Shown here: in pieces, positions 1 through 10,987 of the stretch | Layout of the letters: each line of letters opens with the position of its first letter | Numbering within the stretch: the first letter of the stretch is position 1 | Assembly: GCA_036927565.1 (NCBI GenBank) | Contig: JAYESD010000001.1 | Span: forward strand, 115,425,110-115,489,109 | Reading direction: 5' to 3' | DNA: 64,000 nucleotides | Source of the DNA: Tuctoria greenei | Lineage: Eukaryota; Streptophyta; Magnoliopsida; Poales; Poaceae | Notes under the pieces: model-generated | Told to the model about the DNA's origin: nothing | The model's database searches: none | Seen by the model: only the letters and a program-made list of their open reading frames with translations | Program-made: the position numbers and the translations under genes

Positions 1-41
1 CCGGAGGTTGTCAAAACCAACAGCTCAGCCTGCCGAACTGA

Positions 42-1420
42 GTGAAAGGGGGCGAGACCATCACCTTGAAGCTGGCGGTCCCAGTGGCCCTGTTACCATG
101 GCGTTCACCAAGTGTCGCAGGTGCTATCAGAAGCTCCGAGCAACCCAGCATGCAAGACTCAGAAGCTCAAGCTATCTCCGATGCATGGATCTCGGAGATC
201 CGGAGCTACTTGAAAGACAATATCCTTCCTGAAGACAGTGTATCCGCTGACCGGATTGTCAGATTGGCTAAAAGATACACGTTGGTAGAAGGGGATCTCT
301 ACCGACACGGTGCTAATGGCATCCTAATGCGGTGCATTGCAAGGGAAGAAGGCCGCGATCTCCTCGCGGAAATCCATGGAGGTGAGTGTGGGAACCACGC
401 ATCTTCTTGCACGCTGGTCGGTAAAGCCTTTCGGCATGGCTTTTACTGGCCTACAACACTTTAGGATGCGGTTGAGCTAGTGAAAAAATGTGAAGCGTTT
501 CAGTTTCACGCCAAACAGATTCACACACCGGCTCAATCACTACAAATGATACCTCCTACATGGCAATTCGCTGTGTGGGGCATGGACATCTTGGGACCTT
601 TCCCAAAAGCCATCAGAGGTTACATGTTCCTATATGTCGCCATCGACAAGTTCACCAAGTGGCCGGAAGCAACTCCAGTAGTAACAATCAACAAACAATC
701 AACAATCAAGTTCTTGAAGTCCATTATATGCAGATTTAGAGTTTCAAACAAATTCATAACTGACAACGGAACTCAATTCACAAGTGCTGCATTCCAAGAA
801 TATTGCGAAGACCTCGGCATTCAACTTAGCTACGCTTCAGTAGCTCATCCAGCAAGCAACGGCCAAGCCGAGAGAGCAAACGTAGAAATCTTAAAAGGAC
901 TCAAGACACGCACATATGAGCGATTGAAAAAGCATGGAGCTAACTGGATTGAAGAGCTCCCTTCCACATTATGGGCGAATAGGACAACATCTAATCAGTC
1001 AACTAGGGAGACTCCATTTTTCTGGTGTACGGAGCTGAAGCAGTCTTTCCTCCGGAGATCACTTTGGGGTCCCTCCGGGTCCGGACCTTCAACACAGCCA
1101 CGCAGGACCAGCTCCCGCGTGAAGACCTTGACCTCGTCGACGAGAGAAGGTGCCAAGCAGCTGTTCGAAATGCACGTTATCACCAAGCGCTCCGTTGCTA
1201 CCATCAAAGGCATGTGCGTGACCGACAGCTTGAAGAAGGTGACCTGGTGCTCCGGAAGATACTAACTCGTGAACGGATGAACAAACTTTCCCCCAACTGG
1301 GAGGGTCCCTTCCGAGTCACTATAGTATCCCAACCATGGTGCGTTCGCTTGGTGACTTAGGATGGGATCCCACTTCCCAGTCCTTGGAACATCGAGCACC
1401 TCCGTAAATTTTATGCTTAG
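42..1420 (+). pseudogene. gypsy pol remnant: integrase
   Basis: This is the integrase end of a Tat-type polyprotein, which would insert the element's cDNA into the genome. A linker after RNase H comes first (about 150-330). A zinc-binding region follows with EIHGGECGNH at about 370-400 and KKC at about 483. The second Cys of the expected CxxC pair is replaced by Phe (CEAF). The catalytic triad is visible as GMDILGPF, TDNGTQF and NGQAERAN. A TAG at 462-464 interrupts the zinc region. A frameshift in the T-run near 1,017-1,022 moves the reading frame, after which YGAEAVFPPEITLG and DLVLRK continue. A further TAG lies near 1,358, before WNIEHLRKFY. No chromodomain is seen. The N-terminal start lies outside the window. 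Confidence 0.85.
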
Positions 1421-2525
1421 AATTATGGAGGTGAGTCTATAATTACATACAATGCATGTTGTAGAGTCATTATACAAAGACGAGCAAGTCCTCCGGGAGA
1501 ACATTTGGACCCCTCCGGGAGGGTTCGGGAAGTTCAAGTAACACTTGACATAGTCACATCACTTAAAGTGTAACTACTTGCTCTGGGCTAGCACAAGATG
1601 TATAGCACATTTAGCTTGGTCCAACACCCTAAGTGTGTCCTTGTCTCCCCTGTAATCCGGACCTATAATGAAAGGCATTGTTATGTGAAAACAGACTCCA
1701 CATGCATTTACCTTTTGTGCAAGGATCAATATATCAAATTTTGACCCCACTTGTCTATAATGAAGTTGTGCAAATATTTTTGAGCTTTTTTCCAAGTAAT
1801 TAACATGCATTACAAGCCTTATTGATAGTGTTTTTGGATCTTAACATTGCTACATAGTCTACTTGCCTGAACGCCAAGCCAACATAGGTCTGGAGTGTGC
1901 TATCAAATTAGCCTGGTCCTGCACCCTAAGTACGCCACTCTACCTACACACCGGTAGGCCTCAGTAGGTTGAGTACTAAAAAGGCATGCAGATCTAGGAA
2001 GATTATATCAAAACGCTTGTTATCATGTTCAGTTTCTTCGGATCTAAAGTCCAAAGAAGAAAAATAAGTCACAACCAATTTATAGACAAGAGGACGAATT
2101 TTACTTTCTCTCTTGCCTTTAATGTGCAGGAAAAGCAAAAATTCACAGCAATAGTGGACGACGCCAGAGCCACTAAGCTCCGACATCCTCCAAGATGGGC
2201 CTATCGTCAATGTTCAAAATGTTGACAGTGGATGACGTCAGAGCTACCACGTTCCAACCATCCCAGGGGGCTTGTCTTTGACGCCTCAGAATAAAAGACT
2301 TCGGACCTAAAATATAAAAGTTTGAAGCATTCAAGTCGTCAACATACTTCCACAACCTTTGGTACATGTACACACTTCAGCTGTACACATGTACCAGGGG
2401 GCCAACAAGATACGGTACAAAGTGAAATTCAAGGCAAAAAGAAGGTTTTCATTAATCAAAAGTACTGGATTACAAAATTGGGGTTACAAGGGACAAAGAG
2501 AGAAAAGTCTTAGCTACTGGAGGAT
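1421..2525. other. gap between gypsy pol and the antisense gene
   Basis: This stretch of about 1.1 kb has stops in every frame and matches no domain I recognise. It is the usual spacer between pol and the antisense gene in Tat elements. CTCCGG-type motifs occur at about 1,490-1,530. The short frames here on both strands look like chance. Confidence 0.5.
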
Positions 2526-4438
2526 CTAGGTCTTGTGGAAAAATGAAGTAACCTTCTCAGCATCTTCTTGGACACTAGCCCCGACGGCATCCTCCTCCTC
2601 CGCGATGATTCCTTCAAAAATCGGATCAAGGGAGAACTGGGGGTCTCGGCTCCGGTAACATGCCAAGAGATACTCAACAACATTCTTGGCCAAGGATTTA
2701 CCCTCCGTCTCCAGTTGATCGGTGATGATGTCACCCATCGCGTCGAGTTTGCCGCCAGCAGAGCCAAGTGCCGCTAGCGTCTGGTCCAGCTCCTGCGCTG
2801 GGTCCTCTAGGCGTACTGGACTGAAACCAAGAGGCACAAGGGCCCTATTCGCACGCCCCAAGAAGTGCCATACCATCAAGGACTCAGTCGCCTTCGAGCT
2901 CCGAGCTCTTCCAGTGACCTCCGGGCGGCCGCAAGCTCCAAACCTTCACTGGCAAGGCGCTCGGCCAACTTAGCATGCTGCTGCATGTTCTTAGCAACTT
3001 GCTTCTCCCATTCAGCTAGCTCTGTCTCCCGGAGGTGGATGCGGTTCCGCCTTTTAGCTAGGTCCTTTTCCCTGCCTTTGACTCTCTCCTCCCTAGCGGC
3101 AACGTCAGACTCTCTTTTCGAGAGCTCTTGCCCCAACTTCCAGTTCTTCTTGCTCTCTTCCTCCTTCCATAGATCCAGCTTTTTGCTGCGATCTGCCAAA
3201 TTTTTCTCACCCAAATTCAACTTCATGTTGACCTCCGCTTCCCTCCTCACCACATCCTCCTGCTGCCCCAGGAGTTTTTCCTCCCTCGCCTCCAGGTCCG
3301 CTCGATGCTTCAGGAGAGTTTCATTCAATTCAGCGAGTTTCTCGTAACGCTCGTCAGTATCCCAATAGCATCGAGCGCTCGGATGGCGACCTCCTTCTCT
3401 TCCATCAACTAATCCTAGTATTCTAACCGGGCCTTCTCCCCCTTGATCCATTCCTTCTGGTCAGCCAGCCTCGTCTGAGCAAGCCTGGTCTCAAAATAGA
3501 GTCTGTTGCGCCAACGCCTCAAGGTGTTGCGCTCCTCCTCTAAGGCTTTGCTCTCATGATCGAAGGCAAGCTGGATCTGCCAAAGACTTGAGTAGGCGTT
3601 GTCTATGGACAACGCCAGAAGGATAGGTTCTGGGCCTGCTGGGACCATTTCAGCAGGCTCAAAAGGGTTCTCCGTCACAAAAATTGGGTCCGACTCTACA
3701 ATAGTGCTCCCCTGTACTCCTGCAGCGCTAGGGCCGCTCACCTGGAACCCTTCAACGGCAGCAGAATAACCCGCTCGGGGAACTTCCACCTCCGGAGCAG
3801 TTGAAGGTGTCGCTTCCAGGTCTTCAGTCGACGGCTCCGAAGTCAGGGGACCTGTCGCCCTTTCTTCGGGCTGCTCTAGCTCTGGCCCAGGTACCTCCGA
3901 GACCACCACCTCTGGAGCAGCAGCCAAAGCTTCGACTGATGCCTCAACCACTGTTGGCTCAGGCTCCAGCACAGTGACCACCTCCGGCACAGCCACCGGA
4001 CCACCAACCACCTTCGGCCCAGCTGCCAGACCCTCTACCACCTCCGGCTCAGCCGCCGGATCTTCAACTATTTCTGACACGAGAGCTGGAGCATGGGTGA
4101 TTTCTGGCTCAATAGTTAGGGCTTCAACTACTTCTGGCTCAGCAGCCAGGGCTTCAACAACTTCCGGCTTGAAAGCCAGAACTTCTGGCATCGCCGGTGC
4201 TGGAGCATCAGCCTCCGCCTCCAGGGGTACATCTTCAACTTCCCTCCCACAGTCCCGTGCTACCACAGGAGCTTCGGGTGAGGACTCCGAGTCCAAGCTC
4301 ATGACAGCTAGCACCGGAGCTGTCGTGACTTCTGCCTCCACTTGACGAGGAGGCTCAGCGATCGGAGTCGGAGCTTCGGCAGGTGCAGCCCCAGCCGTTG
4401 CAACAGGCACTGAAGCTCCAGGTCCATTCTTCGACACC
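2526..4438 (-). pseudogene. antisense gypsy gene, C-terminal Ala/Pro/Glu-rich and coiled-coil part
   Basis: This is the second exon of the antisense gene. It begins VSKNGPGASVPVAT right after the intron acceptor. The first ~230 residues are low-complexity, with degenerate repeats of the form EPEVVEALAAEP. A charged heptad-rich coiled coil follows (EEERNTLRRWRNR, then LEAREEKLLGQQEDV, 2,900-3,600). The end is a short globular-looking segment, EYLLACYRSRDPQFSLDP. A stop at 3,415 and frameshifts near 3,350 and 2,880 break the frame into three pieces. The order Transposase_28, disordered region, coiled coil is typical of these antisense genes. The role is unknown. Confidence 0.65.
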
Positions 4439-4516
4439 CTAGAAACAAAGGGAAGAGAAGATTAAGGACACATCAAAAACAAGACTAGCATTTTAGGGTG
4501 AGCGACCAACGCTTAC

Positions 4517-5907
4517 CTCGGGATGCTACCATCCCAGTCACCTCAGAACCTCTTCTTCTGAGGCCCGGAGCTAGAGCCTACCAAATCTAGCAAGACAACT
4601 GCTTCGGACCTCAGTTGAGGAACACTCGCAGCCGCCGGAGTTCTTTCGGCCGGAGCTTCCCTTCGCCGAGAAGAACTCCCGGATCTGGAGCTTCTAGCTG
4701 GCACTGAGGCCGGGGTCGACTGCCCAGAGCTTACGCCTCTTGAAGACGTTTGCACCAGAGCAGGAGTAGCTACAGAAGACCTCCCCCTCCGTGGAGAAGC
4801 AGCCATCATGGAAGGAGCAGGTCTGACGGACCTCCCGTCAGCGTGCTTCAACTTTCTCTTTCGGCTGGAGGGCTCAACTGGCTCTTTGCCCTTTCCCTTG
4901 CCGATGTCTTCAGTCTTTTGGCTCAAGGTGGGGGCAGGACCACCCTTGGAAGCTCCAGGGATCACCAACCCGGTGGTCGGATGCCTTTCCACCTCACCAA
5001 GGTCGTCAAGCGCCGGAATACTCCTCTGGAGCTCCCTGCTGAACTGCACCTCCATGTTCAAGGGGAGGAAGGCTGCTGGCGTAGCCAAATCATCGCCGTT
5101 GACATTAATCCCATGCTGGAATTTCTTCAAATGAAACTCCAGAGATTCATCATCCAAGTTGGATTTCAGACCAATTTCAATTCGGTCTTCATCCATCACG
5201 CCGTTGAGGGTCCACATGAGCTTCTCCCTCTTCTTCAGCGGAGCCCACCTATTGACTAGGAAGTTGTAGAAGACCATCTGGGGGGTCACTCCACCTTCCA
5301 CGCACTCGCGGATCCTGGTCAAGACAGGGTTGAAGGCATTTGAAAGCACCAGAACTACACTCCAAGCGTCAGTGTCAACATTGGGGAGACCTTCGGGTAA
5401 CTCCAATTTCTCGTGCTCCTCCGCCTTGACGATGATCCAATCCTTCTTCCAGTCGTCCCATTTGCCGGAAGGAAACAAATTTAAGTATTTGTAGGGCAGT
5501 CCTTGCGCTTCACAAAATAGTAGAAGCCAAGGAACTCGGACCCCTTGCCGGTGGTGTGGATGGTGAATAAGGTACGGAAAAGCTTGACGCAGGGGGGAAT
5601 ACCCACCCACATCTCCTAGAAGTGGACGAATGTCACCACGAGAAGAAGAGAGTGGGGGCCAAGGTGGTACCACTGGAGACCATAAAAGTCGAGCAGCATC
5701 AAGAGGAAAGAAGAGAAAGGTGGAATGAATCCCACCATGGCGTACGCTGTGAAGTACACCATATCGCCATCGCGCTCCTTCTTGAACGGGAGCTTGCCAG
5801 CGCAGACCAGATGGTTGAAGGAGTCGCTGGACCACCCCATGTAGGTCTGGACCTTCTTCAGATCATCATCGCTCTTGAGGTGGCTCTTGGGGAGACCCAA
5901 CTCCATC
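4517..5907 (-). pseudogene. antisense gypsy gene, N-terminal exon (Transposase_28 type)
   Basis: This encodes the N-terminal part of the plant protein family annotated as putative gypsy-type transposon (Pfam Transposase_28), whose molecular function is unknown. Reading starts at MELGLPKSHLKSDDD (5,907). The hydrophobic MVYFTAYAMVGFIPPF block follows at about 5,760, and a frameshift occurs near 5,620-5,700. The second frame continues with FNPVLTRIRECVEGG and FLVNRWAPLKKREKL to a basic, Ser/Pro-rich, probably disordered tail. An in-frame TGA at 4,543-4,545 follows QKKRF. Just beyond it, exon sequence ends at a good donor (CGAG/GTAAGC). A 78-bp intron (4,439-4,516) ends in TTTCTAG and rejoins the same frame. 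The gene runs opposite to pol. Confidence 0.72.
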
Positions 5908-6445
5908 GCGTCAAAGTGGAGCAAAGGATGGAAAGTTAGGCAGACTTTGGGAGGCTCTGAGCACAAATATGATCAAAGGTGTAAAGAGTCCTCAAACCGT
6001 GCGCACTTTCCTTCTTAAGTAAGCCTCCATGACGCTTGGATGGAAACCGCGGAAAGATTGAAGGCACTTTTCAAAAATCTACCCCGACAATGAAGAGTGG
6101 GCCTGGGGCCACCGCGACGAAGAGATCGAGGTCCTTATCCAAGGCCAACCGTTGCCACGATGAGCGGCGGGAAACCCAAAGTCGGCACTCTGACAGGGCA
6201 CGCGGAACCGATATGGTTTTTGTATTGGGAACTGGCGACCTTCAATTGCGTGAGATCCACACTCAAAGATCTCATCTGCCGTATTCATAACAAGCCACGC
6301 GTCGAAGGTCCACTCCTGGACCGTCACTCTATCAGCGCATCAGGGGACTTTTTGAAAATCAAAGCGCGGGAATCAAGAATGGCCCCACCTCTGGCAGAAC
6401 AACTTAACCCAAAGGGTTTCTCCCAGAGATCGGCCCGGGGTCCAC
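5908..6445. other. gypsy untranslated region before the 3' LTR
   Basis: No gene is recognised. In the antisense direction this would be the promoter and 5' leader of the antisense gene; in the sense direction it is the region before the polypurine tract. A frame on + at 6,097-6,603 runs across the LTR border and is not supported by any domain. Confidence 0.4.
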
Positions 6446-7299
6446 TGTCGGTACCCTACATACCAGGTACCCCACGATACCGCAATAAGTGCAAGAAAGT
6501 TCCACCCGTCAGAGTTGAAGGCCCTTGCAGGTCCCACATGTCACGTTGCACCGGACCCACTCCCCTCACATGGCTGGCTCCCGGGTTAACACGTGTAAAA
6601 TAAGACCGGAACAAAATTTCCAACCAAGGGAAGCTCCGGCGACTACACATGTACAATAGCCCCGGACCTAGCCCCCGTTAGAGAGGAGCTCCGGTACCGA
6701 CACGTGTACAACAACCCCAGACCTACCCTCCCGCAAGGGAAAGCTCCGGATCTGCCATGTGTGGAGCCTCCGGACCTTCATCACCAACAGACATACAAGC
6801 TAATCATGTCCATTACAGACATTCAAGGACGGTTAAAGTGACAGTTACATGGTCTAATAATGTGTCATTAATGCTATATTAATGACACATGATCAGTGCA
6901 CCATTAATCGGGGTAACGCTGCCATGAAGGCACATTACCACACTATTAGTTATAATTAATACTCTTTAGATAGTGTATTAGGTCATTAAGCACGCTAGGG
7001 CCACATGTCGGGCCAGGACAGCTTTGTAACGGTCAGTCCTTAGAACTATAATAGGGATGCACCGCACGAATGTAGACATGTGAAGCTGATGGGATTGAAC
7101 CTGATCCTAGTGAACATACTCGCTCAATACAATTACACAAACCTCGTGGAGTAGGGTGTTATGCTCAGGCGGCCCGAACCACATAAATACCCGAGATCAT
7201 CATCTTGATATTGATCTCTGCGTGCCCCAACCATAAAAGAACCTCCGCGGGCTGCTTCTCAGCGGGTTCGGGGGAAGTGTCGTATCAAGGACTTTGACA
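6446..7299 (+). repeat. 3' LTR of the Tat gypsy element
   Basis: The LTR starts TGTCGGTACCC just after a GC-rich CCCGGGGTCCAC stretch. Its right end is less sure: ...CGTATCA at 7,287 or ...TTTGACA at 7,299, which forms a TGTC/GACA inverted terminus. The body includes a tandem array in U3 and a possible TATA (ACTATAATAGGG near 7,045). There is no second LTR in the window to confirm the borders. Confidence 0.6.
6590..6775 (+). repeat. tandem ~55-bp U3 repeat with CACGTG-type cores
   Basis: Diverged copies start at 6,590, 6,646, 6,701 and 6,755 (spacing 56, 55, 54). Each opens with CACGTGT, CACATGT or CATGTGT. The first three end with an AGCTCCGG motif. CACGTG is the plant G-box core, so this may be a repeated promoter or enhancer module. 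Confidence 0.6.
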
Positions 7300-7336
7300 A
7301 ATTTAAACTGTTGGAGTTAAGATTCGTGATCCATAC

Positions 7337-7507
7337 CTCGTCGGCAAGATCATATTCCGGGTCGAGATCCTCTGAAGTTTTTTTAATTATTATATTTGGA
7401 AAATGATCTGATGGACTGTGAAAGGAGCCTGAACTGCTGGAGTCACTAAACTCCATATTACCTTCTTCATTGTTACTACCAGCAGCAGTCTTCTTAGGGC
7501 TTTCCAT
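7337..7507 (-). CDS. isolated first exon of an unidentified gene
   Basis: An ATG at 7,505-7,507 opens a 57-codon frame that ends in phase 0 at a good donor (GACGAG/GTATGG). The peptide starts MESPKKTAAGSNNEEG and is acidic and Ser-rich, with a SDSSSSGSFHSPS stretch and a DLDPEYDLADE end. I do not recognise the family. The likely 3' exons would lie at lower coordinates, where the gypsy LTR now sits, so the gene looks truncated by that element. It could be a host gene or the accessory (TnpA-like) gene of the neighbouring CACTA element. The splice site is read by eye. Confidence 0.35.
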
Positions 7508-8170
7508 GCTAGATCAAAACTATTTTTAAATGGAGAGAGTATTAAGGAACAATAAAAACTAAATTATAAATGTATATGCTAAGATCCTACTACCACTCTA
7601 CTATTTGAATTATTTTCACTAAAATAGAAACTAATCATGTTAAACAACACACTAGCAATCATAAGTGATTAAATACATTTTAGCTTTGGCACATTTCTGC
7701 TATATGTTTTGAAAACCTGTATATGCAAGACGCTGTAAATACATCCGATAAAGAAATAATAGCTGCAAAACTTAAACCTAAAACTTTTTGAGACTCTCGA
7801 ATAGTGTTCATGAGGGTTTAGGTTACCAAAACCCTCATAAACTTAATCTGGATCATCAAGCTCATGAACTTGAATAAGATCGGGATTCCAAAAATCACAT
7901 GCCATGGAACATCAAAATTGGAAGTGGAAATTGATAGGCTAAGATCCTACTACCACTACACCAGTACATGTATGAACCTGTAGAAAATTTCCTAACAACC
8001 ATCCAATAATTTCATCCATTCATTATAGACTAATTAACACAACAGTGCCTACATAATCATGGTTGCTTAATGTTTGAATGATAAGTAGTAACAACATGCA
8101 TTCAGACATCAGACATTCATCCATTTCATTCGAACCTTGCAAACTCCAGAGATTCCTAACAATGCTAAAT
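7508..8170. other. AT-rich stretch without a gene
   Basis: No coding frame or element border is seen. The short string GATCCTACTACCACT occurs twice (about 7,583 and 7,942). If the exon to the left is real, this is probably intron or leader DNA of that minus-strand gene. Confidence 0.35.
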
Positions 8171-8208
8171 CTAACTTAGAAAATCAAGAAATAAACAATC
8201 TAGTACAC

Positions 8209-8590
8209 TTAGCGCCGTCGGTAGGAGAAGGTTCGGAGGGGGCAACACACGATGGGGGTAGATGTTGATAAGGAGGAGGCAATGCGGGGAGCGCAGGGGT
8301 GTGGCGGCGAGGGCGAGGAGGGAGGCGGCACGGGGATGGAGGAGGGAAGGAAGCAGCGTGGGGGACATATAAGGGAGGTGGCAGAGAAGGGAGGAAAGAG
8401 GTAGACGTACTGGCAACGGTGATGAGGACAAAGATGAAGTTCGAAGGCGACAACGCGCGGTGAGGGTGAAGCTTGGCAGTGAGGGCGGCGCAGACTTGCG
8501 GCAAACGATATTTTGGCAGCTTGACGGTGTCTATGTGAATTCACCCGCGTTAGATTTTTCCGAGGAGGTCGAGCGCTCTTATATAGACGC
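8209..8590 (-). promoter_or_regulatory. possible minus-strand promoter and GC-rich leader
   Basis: On the minus strand CTATATAAG (8,578-8,586) is a good TATA box. About 30 bp further on begins a C- and Pro-rich stretch with overlapping frames (one starts MNSHRHRQAAKISF at 8,544). The composition is sharply more GC-rich than on either side. It could be the promoter and 5' exon for the MESPKK exon. The frames themselves look like low-complexity leader sequence, not a known protein. Confidence 0.3.
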
Positions 8591-8689
8591 CTATCTTCTC
8601 AGGCGGTTTCTAATGAAACATCGCCTAAGCAGAGGACTTCTCTCAGATGATTATTCCTTACTAACCGGCTGAGAAGATGTCTTTCTCTC

Positions 8690-10987
8690 AGATGGTTATT
8701 CAGTAAAAACTGTCTGTGCCTTTGTGTACCAAGTCTAGGCTTAATTAATAATATCGATTAAAATGAGGGGCCTTTTAAAGCTCAAATTCCATTTTATTGT
8801 GATATGCTACAATATTACAGGATCCCGCTATGTTTCAATTGGGAGAAAGTGGTCAGAACATAAAAAACAAATAACACTGGTTATTTGTCTTTTTTCTATC
8901 CTGATGAATATAATGATTTTTTTATGGAATTCTTCTATGGAACTTTTTAGGCATCATACCAACCTCTATGACTTTTTTTTTCAGATTTTTACATATTTTT
9001 TTGCATCAATGTGTGTTCAAAATTTGAAGAATGTCTCATATGTATATGACAGTTTGATTAGAATGATGGATGATTTGAATTTTGAATGTTGGAATGCTTT
9101 AAAAAACTAACAAAATTCATACATGTATAAATAAGACAATATGTTCATACAAACCAATTTCAGTGGAAGATCCTCTTTTTTTGAGGAGATATAAAAATGT
9201 CAATAATATGTGAATATAAATTAATTTGATATTTACCAAAACATTACAATGGTAGTTATACAAGTTTAATACATTCCATCCAGGTGGTAGATTTGAATTT
9301 TTGAAGAATATAGAAAAGTATCACCGAATTTGGACTATATTTGCAGAAACGTTTGAGTATTTATATTGGAATCTAAATAAAAAGAAGCATGAGAAAAGAA
9401 AACTGAAGAACAGACTCGAGCCTTTATCATAGGCGGTTTGTCAGGAACAACTGTCTGTGCAGTAGTTAAAAACCGCCTTTGAAAAGATGTACTAAGTATA
9501 GGCTTAACTAATATTTTAGATTAAAATGAGGGGTCTTTTAAAAGCTGAAATTCGAATTTCTTGTAATATGCTTTAGTATTATAGGTTACCATTAAGTTTT
9601 ACTTGGAAAAACCTTTGAAATTGGTCAGAACATAAAAAACAAATAACACATGTTATTTGTTATTTTTCTATCTTTATGAATATAATGATTTTTTCATTGA
9701 ATTTTTCTATGGAACTTTTTAGTCATCATACAAACCTCCATGATTTTTTTTCCAGATTTTTATAACTTTTTTTTTGAATCAATGTGTGTTCAAAATTTGA
9801 AGAATGCCTCATATGTATATGAGCTTTTGATTAGAATGATGGATAATTTAAATTTTGACATGTTGGAATGCTTTAAACAAATTTAAAACTTTTGTACATG
9901 TATAAATAAGACCATATGTTCATACAAACCAATTTCAGTGGAAGATCCTTTCTTTTAGGAGATATAAAAATATGAATAATATGTGAATATAAATTAATTT
10001 GATATTTATCAAAACATTACCATGTTAGCTATAGGAGTTTTATAATATTTGATCCATGTGGTAGATATTAATTTTTGAAAAACATAGAAAAAAGTATCAT
10101 CGAATTTGGACTCAATTTCCAGAATCTATACATGTTTGAGTATTTATATTGGAATCTAAATAAAAAGAAGCAAGGGAAAACAGAACTGAAGAACAGACTC
10201 GAGCCTTTATCACAGGCGGTTTGTTAGGAACAACTGCCTTGCAGTAGTCAAAAACTGCCTGTGAAAAGATGTGTACTAAGTCTAGGTTTAATTAATATTC
10301 TTGATGAAAATGAGAGGCCTTTTAAATGCCCAAATTCCACTTTCTTGTAATATGCTTTAGTATTACAGGTTCCTATTAAATTTCACTTGGGAAAACCTTT
10401 GAAATTGGCCAGAACATAAAAAAACAAATAACACTGGTTATTTGTCATTTTTCTATCTTGATGAATATAATGATTTTTTAATTTAATTTTTCTATGGAAC
10501 TTTTTAGTCATCATACCAACCTCTATGATTTTTTTCTTCAGATTCATATAATTTTTTTTTTGAATCAATGTGTGTTCAAAATTTGAAGAATGCCTCTTAT
10601 GTATATGAGCATTTGATTAGAATGATGGATAATTTGAATTTTGACATGTTGGAATGCTTTAAAAAAATTTAAAAAATTCATACATGTATAAATAAGACAA
10701 TATGTTCATACAAACCAATTTCGGTGGAAGATCCCTTTTTTTAGGAGATATAGAAATGTGAATAATATGCGATTATAAATTAATTTGATATTTACCAAAA
10801 CATTACAATGTTAGCTATAGAAGTTTTATAATATTTGATCCAGGTGGTAGATATGAATTTTTGAAGAATATAGAAAAAAAGTATCATCAAATTTGGACTC
10901 AATTTGCAGAATCTATACATGTTTGAGTATTTATATTGGAATCTAAAATAAAAATAAGCAGGAGAAAATAAAATTGAAGAACATACT
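8690..10987 (+). repeat. three tandem ~780-bp repeats in the CACTA 5' region
   Basis: Units run about 8,690-9,420, 9,421-10,201 and 10,202-10,987. Each begins at or near an AGGCGG-type subterminal motif. Each continues with TGAGGGGCCTTTTAAA-like sequence and shares GAACATAAAAAACAAATAAC and the string TCAAAATTTGAAGAATG. Units 2 and 3 are closest to each other. All are AT-rich and non-coding. Confidence 0.75.

Larger units (their letters stand above)
1..7299 (+). mobile_element. Ty3/gypsy retrotransposon, Tat lineage, 5'-truncated by the window edge
   Basis: The window opens inside the pol gene of an LTR retrotransposon. Integrase is followed by about 1 kb without a gene, then a long gene on the opposite strand, then a 3' LTR. 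An antisense gene between pol and the 3' LTR is a known trait of the Tat lineage (Grande and Retand-like elements). The integrase sequence and the terminal WNIEHLRKFY motif also fit that lineage. Gag, protease, RT and the 5' LTR would lie upstream of the window. Both genes are broken, so this copy is not autonomous. Confidence 0.8.

Noticed and set aside
2722..5259. Long plus-strand frames opposite the antisense gypsy gene
   Set aside because: They are shadows of the high-GC minus-strand coding sequence; only the minus strand shows Transposase_28 and coiled-coil patterns and a workable intron.
8763..9110. 115-codon frame in the first CACTA tandem unit as a gene
   Set aside because: The other two units do not keep the frame, and composition is that of AT-rich non-coding DNA.
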